The notes under the pieces were generated by a model. It did not search any database. It was given only the letters and a program-made list of their open reading frames with translations, and was not told the origin of the DNA. Below, in pieces: positions 44,555-54,954 of a stretch of 64,000 nt of DNA (positions are counted from its first letter, which is position 1; the number at the start of each line of letters is the position of its first letter). Position numbers and translations under genes: made by a program. Source of the DNA: Clostridiales bacterium (GTDB lineage Bacteria > Bacillota > Clostridia > Saccharofermentanales > Saccharofermentanaceae). The stretch spans positions 113,136-177,135 of the forward strand of contig JAFZKB010000023.1 of the NCBI GenBank assembly GCA_017551865.1, read 5' to 3'.

Positions 44555-47281
44555 ATGCTTCAGATCAAAGAAATCTCTAAAGAATACATCACAGGTGATC
44601 TTCATCAGACGGCACTGGATAAAGTCAGCCTGAACCTTCGGGACAGCGAGTTCGTCGCGATCTTAGGCCCCAGCGGCTCGGGAAAAACGACGCTCCTTAA
44701 TGTCATCGGCGGCCTCGACCGCTACGACAGCGGCGACCTGATCATCAACGGCATCTCCACGAAAAAGTATAAGCACCGCGACTGGGATTCCTATCGTAAC
44801 CATACGATCGGCTTCGTGTTCCAGAGCTATAACCTGATCCCGCATCAGTCGATCCTCGCCAACGTCGAGCTCGCCCTTACGATCTCCGGCGTCTCCAGAA
44901 GTGAAAGAAGGAAGAGAGCGAAAGCCGCGCTTACGGAAGTCGGTCTCGGCGATCAGCTCCACAAGCGTCCGAACCAGATGTCCGGCGGTCAGATGCAGCG
45001 CGTCGCGATCGCCCGTGCCCTCGTCAACGATCCGAGCATCCTTCTGGCCGACGAACCGACCGGCGCGCTCGATACCGAGACGAGCCTTCAGGTCATGGAA
45101 CTTCTGAAGAAAGTCGCATCGGACCGCCTGGTCGTTATGGTCACGCATAACCCGGAACTTGCGGAAACATATGCGACACGTATCGTTAAGCTTCGCGACG
45201 GCCGGATCATCTCCGACTCCGATCCTTTTACTGTTGATGAAGGAGCTCTCGAGGAGCCGAAGCATAAGAATATGGGAAAAGCATCGATGTCCTTCCTGAC
45301 CGCGCTTTCCTTAAGTTTCAACAACCTCCGCACCAAGAAAGGCCGTACGTTCCTGACCGCTTTTGCCGGATCGATCGGCATTATCGGCATCGCCCTGATC
45401 CTCTCTCTCAGTAACGGTGTGAATAAGTACATCGAAAAGGTGCAGAAGGATACGATGACCTCGTATCCGATCCAGATCGAGGCGCAGGCCATGGACCTGG
45501 CCGCTCTCATGGAAATGCAGGGCGGAAGCGACGGCATGCGTGATGATCTTGATCACGGACTCGACGGTGTCTATGTGGATAACTCCACGTTTGAAATGGC
45601 CTCCACGATGTCCCTCAATATCAAGCACAATAACCTCACCGAGTTTAAAAAGTATCTCGATGATCCGAACAGCGAGATCCATAAATATGTGGGCGAAAAC
45701 GGTATCATCTACTCCTACTATGTACCTTTTACCGTATTCTCCTACGATCCGGAAGGGCAGCTCATTAACCTCGACGGAAGTACGCTCCGCGAGGAACAGC
45801 GCCGCTCCGGCGGAGGCAGAATGATGGGCGGTCTTCTTGATACACCCTCGGTCGAGAACATGTCCGAGATCATCACCGGGACGGACGGATCCCTCGTCAG
45901 CCCGATGGTGAAGGATACCTACGAGCTGGTAGCCGGAGAATGGCCTGATGCCTACGATGAGATCCTCATCACTCTCGACGCCAACAGCGAGATCGATGTG
46001 GTCACGCTCTATAAGCTCGGACTTCTGCCGAGAGAAGAATACAGAGATATCGTCAATAAGCTCCGTAAATCCGAGTCCGTCGATTTTTCGTATCAGAAAA
46101 TGAACTACGAAGATGTCATGAATCACACCTTCTACCTGATCCCCGCCACCGATTCCTATATCAAGCAGGAGAGCGGCTTTTATAATTCCGTCGAAGAAGG
46201 AGATAAGGAGTTTTCCGCCGTGCTCGAAAAGGCGATCCCGCTGAAGGTCACCGGCATCATCCGCCTGAAGGACAGCTCGGATATCGAGCTGATCTCTGAT
46301 CCGATCGGCTACACCCGGGCGCTCACAGAGTATCTCATTGACTACGCGGGAAAGAGTGAACTCGTCAACGACCAGTTGGCCAGCCCGGAAAACAGTGTCC
46401 TCAACGGCGCGAAGTTCTCGCCATCCGACGACGCCGCGAAGATCGAAGATGCGAAAAACTGGCTGTCGAAACTTTCCGCGAAGGAAAAAGCGGATATGTT
46501 CCGTCAGATCCTCGAAGCCTACTCCGCCGGAAATCCGGATGCAGATTCGCAGATGCTCGACATGACAGATAATGATCTGGCCGCGCTTTTAGATAAATTC
46601 CTTCTCTCCTCCGAGGAAGATTCGGATCAGCAGCTGCTGTCGATCTACGACACGTATATTTCTGTCGGGACCTTTGAAGAGAATATGACCAGCTTCGGCT
46701 ATGTGGACCGCGAGACACCGAGCTCGATCAATATCTACGCCGACAGTTTTGAAGGTAAGGAAGGTATCACGGACTGCATCGACAAGTATAACGAGACCGC
46801 GTCCGAAGAAGATTCGATCGTCTATACCGACTACATCGGGCTCCTTCTTTCGTCCGTCACCACGATCGTCAACGTGATCTCCTATGTCCTGATCGCATTT
46901 GTCGCCGTATCCCTGGTCGTCTCCTCAATCATGATCGGCATCATCACCTACATCTCCGTTCTCGAAAGAACGAAGGAGATCGGTATCCTCCGCGCGATCG
47001 GCGCATCGAAAAGAAACATTTCGCAGGTATTTAATGCGGAGACATTCATTATCGGACTTCTGGCCGGTCTCTTCGGTATCGGCATCACGCTTCTGCTTTT
47101 GATCCCCGGTAACATGATCATTGCGGCGGTCGCCGGAGTTTCCGATGTGAAGGCACAGCTTCCGATCGTAGGCGCCATTACGCTCATCGTCTTAAGCGTC
47201 ATCCTGACGCTGATCGGCGGTTTCATCCCGTCGAAAAAGGCAGCGAAAAAAGATCCTGTCGCCGCGCTTCGGACCGAGTGA
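44555..47281 (+). CDS. MacB-like ABC protein, ATPase fused to FtsX-type permease
   Basis: A 908-residue protein. Residues 1-225 are a LolD/MacB-type ATPase (Walker A GPSGSGKTT, signature MSGGQMQR, Walker B LLADEPTGALD). A helix at about 265-290 is followed by a large outer domain (about 295-745) and three C-terminal helices with the FtsX pattern ending in PSKKAAKKDPVAALRTE. This is the mechanotransmission type of ABC protein, used for antimicrobial peptide defence or lipoprotein/toxin export. ATPase and permease are fused, and no separate partner is seen. Its own promoter is at 44488-44517. Confidence 0.93.
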   Translation: MLQIKEISKEYITGDLHQTALDKVSLNLRDSEFVAILGPSGSGKTTLLNVIGGLDRYDSGDLIINGISTKKYKHRDWDSYRNHTIGFVFQSYNLIPHQSILANVELALTISGVSRSERRKRAKAALTEVGLGDQLHKRPNQMSGGQMQRVAIARALVNDPSILLADEPTGALDTETSLQVMELLKKVASDRLVVMVTHNPELAETYATRIVKLRDGRIISDSDPFTVDEGALEEPKHKNMGKASMSFLTALSLSFNNLRTKKGRTFLTAFAGSIGIIGIALILSLSNGVNKYIEKVQKDTMTSYPIQIEAQAMDLAALMEMQGGSDGMRDDLDHGLDGVYVDNSTFEMASTMSLNIKHNNLTEFKKYLDDPNSEIHKYVGENGIIYSYYVPFTVFSYDPEGQLINLDGSTLREEQRRSGGGRMMGGLLDTPSVENMSEIITGTDGSLVSPMVKDTYELVAGEWPDAYDEILITLDANSEIDVVTLYKLGLLPREEYRDIVNKLRKSESVDFSYQKMNYEDVMNHTFYLIPATDSYIKQESGFYNSVEEGDKEFSAVLEKAIPLKVTGIIRLKDSSDIELISDPIGYTRALTEYLIDYAGKSELVNDQLASPENSVLNGAKFSPSDDAAKIEDAKNWLSKLSAKEKADMFRQILEAYSAGNPDADSQMLDMTDNDLAALLDKFLLSSEEDSDQQLLSIYDTYISVGTFEENMTSFGYVDRETPSSINIYADSFEGKEGITDCIDKYNETASEEDSIVYTDYIGLLLSSVTTIVNVISYVLIAFVAVSLVVSSIMIGIITYISVLERTKEIGILRAIGASKRNISQVFNAETFIIGLLAGLFGIGITLLLLIPGNMIIAAVAGVSDVKAQLPIVGAITLIVLSVILTLIGGFIPSKKAAKKDPVAALRTE

Positions 47282-47312
47282 TCTTCTTGAAAAGAACCGG
47301 AAAAATGGATCC

Positions 47313-47969
47313 TTACTTCATATCGATAAGGTGATTGGATCCGCAATACGGACAATAAGCCAGCGTCTGGTTCTCTCCGAGTTCCAGACTGGCACCGCAG
47401 CTCTGACACTTAAGGGAAACGATACGTGTCCGGGCTGCTTTTTCATTCCCGTCATCGTCCACCGGCGAGCTGTTCTGGCTGGCCATATATTCGTAGAAGA
47501 CCGAAAGCGCCTTCTTCTCATTCTCCGTGATGCCGTTCGTGGTCTCGGCGATGCGGATGACATCGGCCTTGAACTGCGACAGCTCCTTTGGGTCGATGCG
47601 GTTCAGATATCTTCTTACGTTGGAAAAGCTCTTGCCCTTGTCGGCCAGGATCATGCGAAGCTCATACCGGTAATCCGGATTGGTATTCGGATCGTCGATG
47701 AGCCTGGTGCACATGTCATCAAGGATCGCCTGCTCCTCCGGAGAAACACCGTCGGCCTTGGCCACATAGTAGCAAAGCGCAATACGGGCCAGTTCCAGGT
47801 AAGACGGATCTGTCACCGGGGGAAGGTTCGGCCTGGCCACACGGTCATCGTCGACCGAGTCGTTCCTCTTTTTGTAAAGAGAATTGAAATCGGCCATGGT
47901 GTCGCGGCAGGAATCGACGCGGGAATCCCTCAGAAGATTGAATAAAAGTGAAACATGACTGCCAAACAT
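47313..47969 (-). CDS. TerB-like protein with C-terminal zinc ribbon
   Basis: A 218-residue helical protein whose middle (about 55-150; ALCYYVAKADGVSPEEQAIL) resembles TerB/DjlA-type domains. Residues 190-213 form a zinc ribbon (CQSCG ... CPYCG). The start at 47969 is preceded by GGAAGGGA and lies 18 bases after the HerA gene stop, so the two are one operon. An alternative start is the Met 24 codons later, which lacks a ribosome site. Function is unknown. Confidence 0.72.
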   Translation of the reverse strand: MFGSHVSLLFNLLRDSRVDSCRDTMADFNSLYKKRNDSVDDDRVARPNLPPVTDPSYLELARIALCYYVAKADGVSPEEQAILDDMCTRLIDDPNTNPDYRYELRMILADKGKSFSNVRRYLNRIDPKELSQFKADVIRIAETTNGITENEKKALSVFYEYMASQNSSPVDDDGNEKAARTRIVSLKCQSCGASLELGENQTLAYCPYCGSNHLIDMK

Positions 47970-47987
47970 TCTTTTGTCCCTTCCGTC

Positions 47988-49595
47988 TTAGAGGAGCGGA
48001 GTATCGTTGTACTGCTTTCTCTCACTCTTATTGACGTGGATGAACATATTATGCAGGAGGTTAACGCTCGACAGAATCACTTCGCCCTGATTGAGTTTGC
48101 GGACATGCTTGATCGCATAATCGTCGAGGTGCGTCTCTACGGCCTTGATTTCGTCATTCAGCATGAGTCTGTGGATCAGGAGTGTACCGATCTGACCAAA
48201 GAGGACCGGAGATACGTCCTTCGGGTTCTGGGAGGTCAGGTAAAGGAATACGCCCTTTCTACGGCCTTCTCTTGCGATCAATGTCAGACCGCCGTGGAAT
48301 TCCTTTTCGGAGAATCTGGACTTGGCGTATCTGTGGACCTCATCGATGAAGAATACGAACGGGCAGACATTCTTCTCGGACATAACGAAATTACTTACGA
48401 GGTCGATGACCATGCCACCGATACCTTCTGCGGCACCAAGTTCCGAGGTGTCGATATAGAGGCTTACGCCCGGAAGATGTACGAACTCATCGATGACGTC
48501 GAGGAGGTTATACATGCTCGGGTCATTCGAGAAGAAGGTAAGGAATCGCGTGTTCGTCATCTGATACTGTATCTTCTGTACGAAGGAAGCGTTCGAGTTC
48601 GCCTTCAGAGAGTCGTAACGGTATCTGAAGTTATAGTCCTTGTCTCTGTCAGGCTCGCAGACGGATTCCGCCTGGATCTGTTCCGGAAGGAGCTCGATAT
48701 TAAAGTCGGTATCATCCTTGGATACGGAAGCGAGATTCTCCTGCACCTCGTCGATGTTCGCACCGACCTTGAAGTAGTAGGAATCGTCGCCGATCTTCTT
48801 CATGTAGCGGAGAGACGTGATCGCCTCAGAAAGAACCGCACCCTGGCTGCTGTTTTCCGTCTCGAAAAGTTTCTCCCACTGTTCCATTCTGATCTTGCTT
48901 GGGGAGATCGTCGTATCGACACCGAGGGTCAGTTTCGTGATCTCATCGCTGGAGAAAGCGTCTCTGTACTCACCTGTCGGATCGATGATCAGGGCTTTTC
49001 TCTGTGTGGAGATGAGCTTGTCGAGGATCGCGAGCGCCGTGGTGGACTTACCACTGTTCGTCGCTCCGATACACATTACGTGACGGTTAAAAAGGGTGCT
49101 CGGCTTGAGCGTAACATTCGCCTGGGATCTGTTAAGGAATGTCGCGAATGGCGGAAGCGGTTCTTCCTTTTCGCGGGAAAATTCAAGAGAGTGCAGGAAC
49201 AGCTCGTAGATCTCGTCTGTTGCCAGATAGACCTTATCGTTGATACCGAGTGTCTTAAAACCTGCCAGTTCGAACTTCTGGGATTGCGGAGACATAAGAG
49301 CGATCGTATCGATGCAGATCTCCTGGAAGCCAGATCCTTCACCGGCCTTCTCGGCAGGAGTCTTTCTGGAAGCTTTATTCTCGAAGATCTCTCCCAGGAA
49401 AACACCCACTGTCGAGTCAACGACGACGAAGTTGTTGATCGTGTTGGGCAGGAATGAAGTACTTAATCTACTTCTGTCATTCATCAAATCGAAGTTTTCG
49501 ATCTGTGCGATACAATTGCTTCTGTATACCTGAATAACGGTTCCCAGATAGTAGTCCTGAAGGTTTTTCCCTTCATAAAGCGAATCAAAAGTCAT
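47988..49595 (-). CDS. HerA/VirB4-like DNA-pumping ATPase (DUF87)
   Basis: A 535-residue P-loop ATPase of the FtsK-HerA superfamily. A beta-rich N-terminal HAS-barrel-like domain (1-160) precedes Walker A GATNSGKST (177-185), Walker B FFIDEVHRYA and a sensor region LTSQNP. HerA enzymes translocate DNA, usually with the nuclease NurA; in bacteria they also occur with varied effectors in defence systems. No NurA, SIR2 or other nuclease gene is next to it; the only operon partner is the TerB-like zinc-ribbon protein. Confidence 0.85.
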   Translation of the reverse strand: MTFDSLYEGKNLQDYYLGTVIQVYRSNCIAQIENFDLMNDRSRLSTSFLPNTINNFVVVDSTVGVFLGEIFENKASRKTPAEKAGEGSGFQEICIDTIALMSPQSQKFELAGFKTLGINDKVYLATDEIYELFLHSLEFSREKEEPLPPFATFLNRSQANVTLKPSTLFNRHVMCIGATNSGKSTTALAILDKLISTQRKALIIDPTGEYRDAFSSDEITKLTLGVDTTISPSKIRMEQWEKLFETENSSQGAVLSEAITSLRYMKKIGDDSYYFKVGANIDEVQENLASVSKDDTDFNIELLPEQIQAESVCEPDRDKDYNFRYRYDSLKANSNASFVQKIQYQMTNTRFLTFFSNDPSMYNLLDVIDEFVHLPGVSLYIDTSELGAAEGIGGMVIDLVSNFVMSEKNVCPFVFFIDEVHRYAKSRFSEKEFHGGLTLIAREGRRKGVFLYLTSQNPKDVSPVLFGQIGTLLIHRLMLNDEIKAVETHLDDYAIKHVRKLNQGEVILSSVNLLHNMFIHVNKSERKQYNDTPLL

Positions 49596-49646
49596 ATAAA
49601 GTCTCCCATGCTGTTTATATGTTTCGCGTCCAAAACGCTAAATAAT

Positions 49647-49675
49647 ATTATACTATAGGCCGAATGATTTTGAAA
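49647..49675 (-). promoter_or_regulatory. Promoter of the HerA operon
   Basis: Minus strand: TTTCAA (49675-49670), a 17-base spacer, TATAAT (49652-49647), about 50 bases before the start codon at 49595. Confidence 0.6.
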
Positions 49676-49792
49676 TTGGCAACTTGTGAACAAAGAGAAA
49701 ACCATTCAACGGCCCGCCTTCCGATGTGCTATTATACCACTCGTCTAATCACTTATTAAATGTACGATTTAGACAAGAAATGTACCGATTTT

Positions 49793-49801
49793 TGATATAA
49801 T
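49793..49801 (+). promoter_or_regulatory. Extended -10 promoter of the MATE gene
   Basis: TGATATAAT, an extended -10 element with perfect TATAAT (49796-49801). No good -35 is seen. Transcription would start near 49808. Confidence 0.6.
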
Positions 49802-49866
49802 ATGTTTCTTCTGTGTAGTAGTATTGGTGCTCACAAATAAGAACAATTTTTGACAGATTATGGCAT

Positions 49867-51276
49867 ATGGGACGGCAGATAAGAAATAAAAAGGCAACTA
49901 TCATAGACGAGACGACCCCGCTTCTTGTTCTGGCGGGACCAATGTTTCTGGAGCTTTTCCTCAACACGATGCTCAACAATGTGGACACGCTGATGCTGAG
50001 CCACTATAACGAGTATGCCGTCGGAGCTGTCGGAAACGCCAATACCATCATGTTCATGATGAACATCCTCTTCAACGTGATCGCAACAGCGACAAGCGTC
50101 GTTGTCGCACAGTACCTCGGCGCCAAAAGATACGATAAGATGAACATGATCTATACCCTCTCTGTCGCCGTAAACTTCGTGGTCGGTGTGATCCTGAGCG
50201 GCGCTTTCTGTGCGGCAAATCCGCTGATCATGAGATTTCTCCAGGTGTCGCCCGAGATGCGCCCCTACTCCATGATCTACATCTACATCGTCGGTGGCGG
50301 CGGCTTCCTGACTGCCGTCTGCAACGTCATGCTCCAGATCCTCCGCTGTAACGGTCATACCAAGATCGGCATGTGGGTCACTTTCGGCATCAACCTTTTC
50401 AACATCGGCGGCAACTACCTCTTCCTTTACGGGCCTTTGGCTTTCCTGGAGATCGGCGTAGCGGGCGTGGCCATCTCGACCGTAGTCGCCAGATTGATTG
50501 CCGTGATCGCGCTCATCGCTTTCTTCCTTCTGACGAAGACCGGAAAGCTCTCGCTCCGTTATCTGCGTCCTTTCCCGAAAAGGCTCCTGGGGAAGATGAT
50601 CAGGATCGGCCTTCCGACCGCGGGCGAGAACCTCACCTACAACCTTTATCAGACCACGCTTCTTTCTTTCGTCAACGGTATGGGAAACGATGCAGTCAAT
50701 GCGAGAGCTTACTGCAACACGCTCATCTCCTTTGCCATGATCTTCTCCAATGCCTCGGCGATGGCTACACAGATCATCACCGGCCATCTGGTCGGCGCCG
50801 GCAAATCGGAGCAGGCCTATAAGCGTGTCTTCAAGACACTGCGCACATCGATGCCGATCACCGTCGCCCTGGCTTTGATCAATGCCGTTCTCTGCCCGTA
50901 CACGCTCCGGCTATTTACCTCGAACCAGAACATCATCGCACTGGGGCAGATGATCATGTTCGTAGATGTATTCATCGAGATGGGCCGATGCCTCAACATG
51001 ACTTTCGTCTGCAGCCTGAAGGCCGCAGGTGCATATGTCTTCCCGCTTCTCATGGGTATCCTCTGTAACTGGGGATTAGGACTGACGATGGGCTATACCG
51101 TCGGTGTCGCGCTGGGTGTCGGCGTGGCCGGCATCTACGCAGGAACGGCCACAGATGAATGCATCCGTGGCCTGATCGTCATGTATTACTGGTATAAGAA
51201 AAAATGGTTCGGTAAGTCCGTCGTCGATAAGAAGGATGTCCTCGAACTGGAAGCGTCCGAAGAAGCCTCACATTAA
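49867..51276 (+). CDS. MATE family efflux transporter
   Basis: A 469-residue protein with about twelve membrane helices in two similar halves. The start TPLLVLAGPMFLELFLNTML and the segment NVDTLMLSHYNEYAVGAVGN are typical of MATE antiporters, which export drugs or metabolites using Na+ or H+. The ATG at 49867 has no clear ribosome site. The gene is monocistronic and convergent with the diguanylate cyclase gene. Confidence 0.93.
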   Translation: MGRQIRNKKATIIDETTPLLVLAGPMFLELFLNTMLNNVDTLMLSHYNEYAVGAVGNANTIMFMMNILFNVIATATSVVVAQYLGAKRYDKMNMIYTLSVAVNFVVGVILSGAFCAANPLIMRFLQVSPEMRPYSMIYIYIVGGGGFLTAVCNVMLQILRCNGHTKIGMWVTFGINLFNIGGNYLFLYGPLAFLEIGVAGVAISTVVARLIAVIALIAFFLLTKTGKLSLRYLRPFPKRLLGKMIRIGLPTAGENLTYNLYQTTLLSFVNGMGNDAVNARAYCNTLISFAMIFSNASAMATQIITGHLVGAGKSEQAYKRVFKTLRTSMPITVALALINAVLCPYTLRLFTSNQNIIALGQMIMFVDVFIEMGRCLNMTFVCSLKAAGAYVFPLLMGILCNWGLGLTMGYTVGVALGVGVAGIYAGTATDECIRGLIVMYYWYKKKWFGKSVVDKKDVLELEASEEASH

Positions 51277-51292
51277 CGCCTCCTTGTCAGCT

Positions 51293-52600
51293 TCACATTA
51301 ACGTGACCTTATTCCTTCCGTTGTGCTTGGAAGCATACATGGCCTTATCCATCCGGTTAAAGACCTTCTCGAAAGTATCCTCTTTATTCAGCTCGGTGAC
51401 ACCGACGGAACAGGTGATGTGACAGATCTCCGGGAACTGGTATTCCTCCACCCGTTTTCTCAGTTTTTCCGCCAGCTCATATGCCGCATCAGCGTTCTTT
51501 TCGCGGCAGATGATGACGAACTCCTCACCGCCCCAGCGTCCGGCCAGTGCTTTTTCCTCAGCGGCAACTTCCGTCAGGATCTTCGCAAAATGCTTCAGCG
51601 TCGTATCTCCGACGGAATGGCCATAGTTATCGTTGACCGCCTTGAAGTGGTCAAGGTCGAGGATCATGACAGAAGCAGGGACATCACTTTTCTGGCAGAA
51701 GGACAATGCATTATTCATCTGCGTCTCCACCTCGCCGTGATTGAATACGCCGGTGAGCGGATCCTTGATCGCCATCTCCTCATACGTCTGAAGAGTGGAA
51801 AGAAGTTCCATGGAATTGTCGTGGATATCCTGCACCATGAAGACGAATCGGTAATCCTCCTCGTTATAGGTCTGTGCCCGGCTGAAGATCAGCTTGACCC
51901 AGATGTACTTCCCTTCCAGGTTCCTCATCATGCAGTCATACGAAGACGTACGTCCCGGGGTGAAATTCTTCTTCAGGTACTCCGGATCCGTGCGGCGCAG
52001 GAACTGTTCCTGATCCTCCGGCCAGATCATGTTCACGATCATCATTCTCCAGTCGGAATACTTCAGGTTGTAATTGACCACATCGTCCGAGATCTCGGTG
52101 ACGTTGATGCTGCTCGTCGTATCCTGCACCAGATCGATATACATCGAGAAAAGATACGAACTCTGGATCGTGTTGATCTTCTTGCTGGTCAGCGATTCCT
52201 GCAGAGATTCGTTGTCATTGAACTCATCTAAAACGAAGATGTACTTCTTTTCTTTTTCAAAAGGATAGACCGTCAGCTGTACCAGATGCGGCTCCTGCTC
52301 ATTATTGAGGAAGAGTTTTAAACGGCGGCTGTACTTGTCCTTAAAAACGCCGGTGCTGTCCGCGAAGATCTGATAGTCTCCGGAGACCTTTTCACTGGAA
52401 TCATTAAAATGGAACCAAAGATCCAGTATGAGATCGTGATAGCTTCCACTCTCTTCCAGGAAGTCTTCGAAGACCCCCCGGCGGACGACCGCCTTATATG
52501 TGTCGATCGAAGAATCAACTACGATCAGCGCATCCACATTTCCTAAAAACAGTTCGGCTGCATCTTCAATACTATAATCAGTTATATTTTTGTCTTTCAT
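51293..52600 (-). CDS. Diguanylate cyclase with PAS-like sensor domains
   Basis: A 435-residue protein. The N-terminal 265 residues hold two PAS-like parts without membrane helices; the C-terminal domain begins at DPLTGVFNHGEVE and carries the active-site motif RWGGEEF near residue 355. All residues needed to make cyclic di-GMP from GTP are present. The start at 52600 follows AGAGGAACAGGG; a longer frame of 19 codons lacks a ribosome site. The sensed signal is unknown. Confidence 0.92.
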   Translation of the reverse strand: MKDKNITDYSIEDAAELFLGNVDALIVVDSSIDTYKAVVRRGVFEDFLEESGSYHDLILDLWFHFNDSSEKVSGDYQIFADSTGVFKDKYSRRLKLFLNNEQEPHLVQLTVYPFEKEKKYIFVLDEFNDNESLQESLTSKKINTIQSSYLFSMYIDLVQDTTSSINVTEISDDVVNYNLKYSDWRMMIVNMIWPEDQEQFLRRTDPEYLKKNFTPGRTSSYDCMMRNLEGKYIWVKLIFSRAQTYNEEDYRFVFMVQDIHDNSMELLSTLQTYEEMAIKDPLTGVFNHGEVETQMNNALSFCQKSDVPASVMILDLDHFKAVNDNYGHSVGDTTLKHFAKILTEVAAEEKALAGRWGGEEFVIICREKNADAAYELAEKLRKRVEEYQFPEICHITCSVGVTELNKEDTFEKVFNRMDKAMYASKHNGRNKVTLM

Positions 52601-52961
52601 AAGCCCTGTTCCTCTGATAATCCATGCCATCTCACTTCTCGATAAACACATGATCACTCATGTAACAAGTAAATTGTAAGACGAAGAAACTAAAAGATTA
52701 TTAACCAAATGAAAACAAAACGTATAAGTTTGTGAACTCAATATCAAAAACCACATAAATCTATCTGCACGCGGCTTTATCTGAACAAACGAAATCTCAC
52801 CGTATTAGTGCTAGAGTTTGTCCGCTATTGCAAGTTCTGCCAGCGTGCTAATCTAAAAACGAAGAACAAATTGGAAAGACCTTGAGGAGGATCAATCAAA
52901 GGGAAGTCAGCCGACGCGATGGTAAATGCATCGAATCCTGTAATGTGAGGAGGAGAAAGTC
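52601..52961. other. Intergenic region before the permease pair
   Basis: An AT-rich stretch without a supported gene. It must hold the promoters of the diguanylate cyclase and the permease genes, but no element stands out. The last bases carry GAGGAGGAGAAAGTC directly before the permease start, a sequence repeated before the second permease copy. Confidence 0.4.
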
Positions 52962-53904
52962 ATGGCAACTGTTGAACGTATTTCTAAAAAGAAGATCAGA
53001 TACAGAAAAAAGATGACAAAAGGGGACCGCCTCTTCGCCATATTTGCATGGACTTTCTTCATACTGGTCTCGCTTCTGACCGTCTATCCGCTCCTTCATA
53101 TGATTGCTTTATCCTTTAGCGGCAAAGAAGATCTGGCCCATAGTGGAGGTCTCTACCTGATCCCTGGAAGCCCGACGCTCGAAAACTACAAGGAATTTCT
53201 TTTCAACCGGATAAATGTCCCGCCAGGCGTTCCTTGTCACTACCGCAAGAACAGTCTTAGGAACCGTCACGGCGCTTCTGGCCAATGCATTTCTGGCCTA
53301 TATCCTCAGCAGGAAAAAGTTCCTTTTTAAGTCCGGTCTTTCCCTGTTCTGGATCTTCACGATGTATGCCGCCGCCGGCTATATCCCCACAATGGTTCTG
53401 TTCATGCGTCTTCATTTAACGAACAGCTTCTGGGTATACATCATCCCCGGCATAGTCAGTGCTTTTCATGTCCTCGTTATAAAAACATATATGGAGAATA
53501 TTCCGGATTCGCTGGAGGAATCGGCCCAGCTCGAAGGCGCAGGGCATCTGAAGATTTTCTGGAGCGTGGTGAGTCCGATCTGTAAGCCGGTGTATGCCGC
53601 GATTGCATTCTTCATTGCGGTAAGTCACTGGAACTCCTGGTTTGACGCCTTTTTATTCAACCGAATGGCGCAAAAATACACGACTCTGCAGTTCGAGATC
53701 ATGAAGTATCTGACCACTTTTTTTGCGGCTCAGACCGGCACGATATCGACGAACGCCGTAGTGATCGAAGAGGTCCATAGACCCGCAGTTCAAGCTCTTA
53801 TCCCCGCTGCATGTGTTTTGACGATGCTTCCTGTCATCATCCTCTATCCGTTCTTCCAGAAGCACTTCATAAATGGACTTCGGATCCGCGGCGTGAAGGA
53901 TTGA
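52962..53904 (+). pseudogene. Frameshifted sugar ABC permease (first copy)
   Basis: A MalG/LplC-type permease broken by one extra C in a CCC run at 53219-53221. Frame 1 encodes the N-terminus (MATVERISKKKIRYRKKMTK, first membrane helix) to about residue 86; the other frame carries on with RQAFLVTTARTVLGTV and the EAA loop ESAQLEGAGHLKIFW. Removing one C restores a protein of about 314 residues aligned end to end with the intact copy at 53992-54930. The change could be real decay or a sequencing error in the C run. No solute-binding protein, ATPase or partner permease lies beside it. Confidence 0.88.
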
Positions 53905-53991
53905 GGCCGGATCGAAAGCCGCGTGAATCATTGAGGTCGTAGCGAAAACCGTCTTATTCTTATTCGTTTAAAAAGTGAGGAGGAGAAAGTC

Positions 53992-54930
53992 ATGGCAACT
54001 GTTGAACATGTTTCTAAAAAGAAGATCAGACGCAGAAAAAAGATGACAAAGGGAGATCGCCTCTTCGCCATTTTTGCATGGACTTTCTTCATATTTTTTT
54101 CGATCGTGTCCGTCTATCCGGTCCTTCATATTGTCGCGGCATCATTTAGTGGAGCATATGATCTTTTCTACAGCGGAAAAGCTTTTCTGATTCCCAAAAG
54201 ACCGACGATCCAGAGCTACGTGGAAATTCTTTTCCATCGGAGCAACATCAGGCAGGCGGCTCTTATTACTATCGGAAGAACAGCACTGGGAACTGCTGCA
54301 GGGCTCCTGGCCAATGCATTCCTGGCTTATATCCTCAGCCGGAAAAAATTCCTTTTTAAGTCCGGTCTTTCCCTGTTCTGGATCTTCACGATGTATGCAA
54401 CCGCCGGATGGGTCCCTATGGTCATACTATTCAAACGTCTTCGTTTGCTGAGCAGCTTCTGGGTATACATTCTTCCCGGCTTGATTAGTGCTTTTCACGT
54501 CCTCGTCATAAAAACATATATGGGGAATATCCCGGATTCGCTGGAGGAATCGGCCCAGCTCGAAGGGGCGGGGCATCTGAAAATATTCTGGAGCATAGTG
54601 AGCCCGATCTGTAAACCGGTGTATGCCACGATCGCATTCTTCATTGCGGTTCAGCACTGGAACTCCTGGTTCGACGCCCTTTTGTACAACCGGATGTGCT
54701 ATAAGCTCTCTACGCTTCAGTACGAACTGGTAAAGTATATGACCGCTACTGTCTCGGCTCCTACGTCGACGAATATTCATAGCCCGACGGATCCCGAAGT
54801 CAATGGTATCACACCGCAATCCATCTCCGCTGTCGTCTGTGTTTTGACGATCCTTCCCGTCATCATCCTCTACCCGTTTTTACAGAAATACTTCGCAAAC
54901 GGACTACGGATCCGCGGCATAAAGGATTGA
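53992..54930 (+). CDS. Carbohydrate ABC transporter permease, LplC/YtcP type (second copy)
   Basis: A 312-residue inner-membrane permease with six helices, starting with a basic stretch (SKKKIRRRKKMTKGD). The EAA loop ESAQLEGAGHLKIFW contacts the ATPase. It is a close paralogue of the preceding broken gene; even the ribosome site and the first codons are the same. The CUT1 family normally needs a second permease and a binding protein, which are absent here, so the gene either serves a transporter encoded elsewhere or is a leftover. The large solute-binding lipoprotein at 59 kb is a possible but distant partner. Confidence 0.9.
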   Translation: MATVEHVSKKKIRRRKKMTKGDRLFAIFAWTFFIFFSIVSVYPVLHIVAASFSGAYDLFYSGKAFLIPKRPTIQSYVEILFHRSNIRQAALITIGRTALGTAAGLLANAFLAYILSRKKFLFKSGLSLFWIFTMYATAGWVPMVILFKRLRLLSSFWVYILPGLISAFHVLVIKTYMGNIPDSLEESAQLEGAGHLKIFWSIVSPICKPVYATIAFFIAVQHWNSWFDALLYNRMCYKLSTLQYELVKYMTATVSAPTSTNIHSPTDPEVNGITPQSISAVVCVLTILPVIILYPFLQKYFANGLRIRGIKD

Positions 54931-54954
54931 GGGTAAAGAGGAAAATACAATAAG

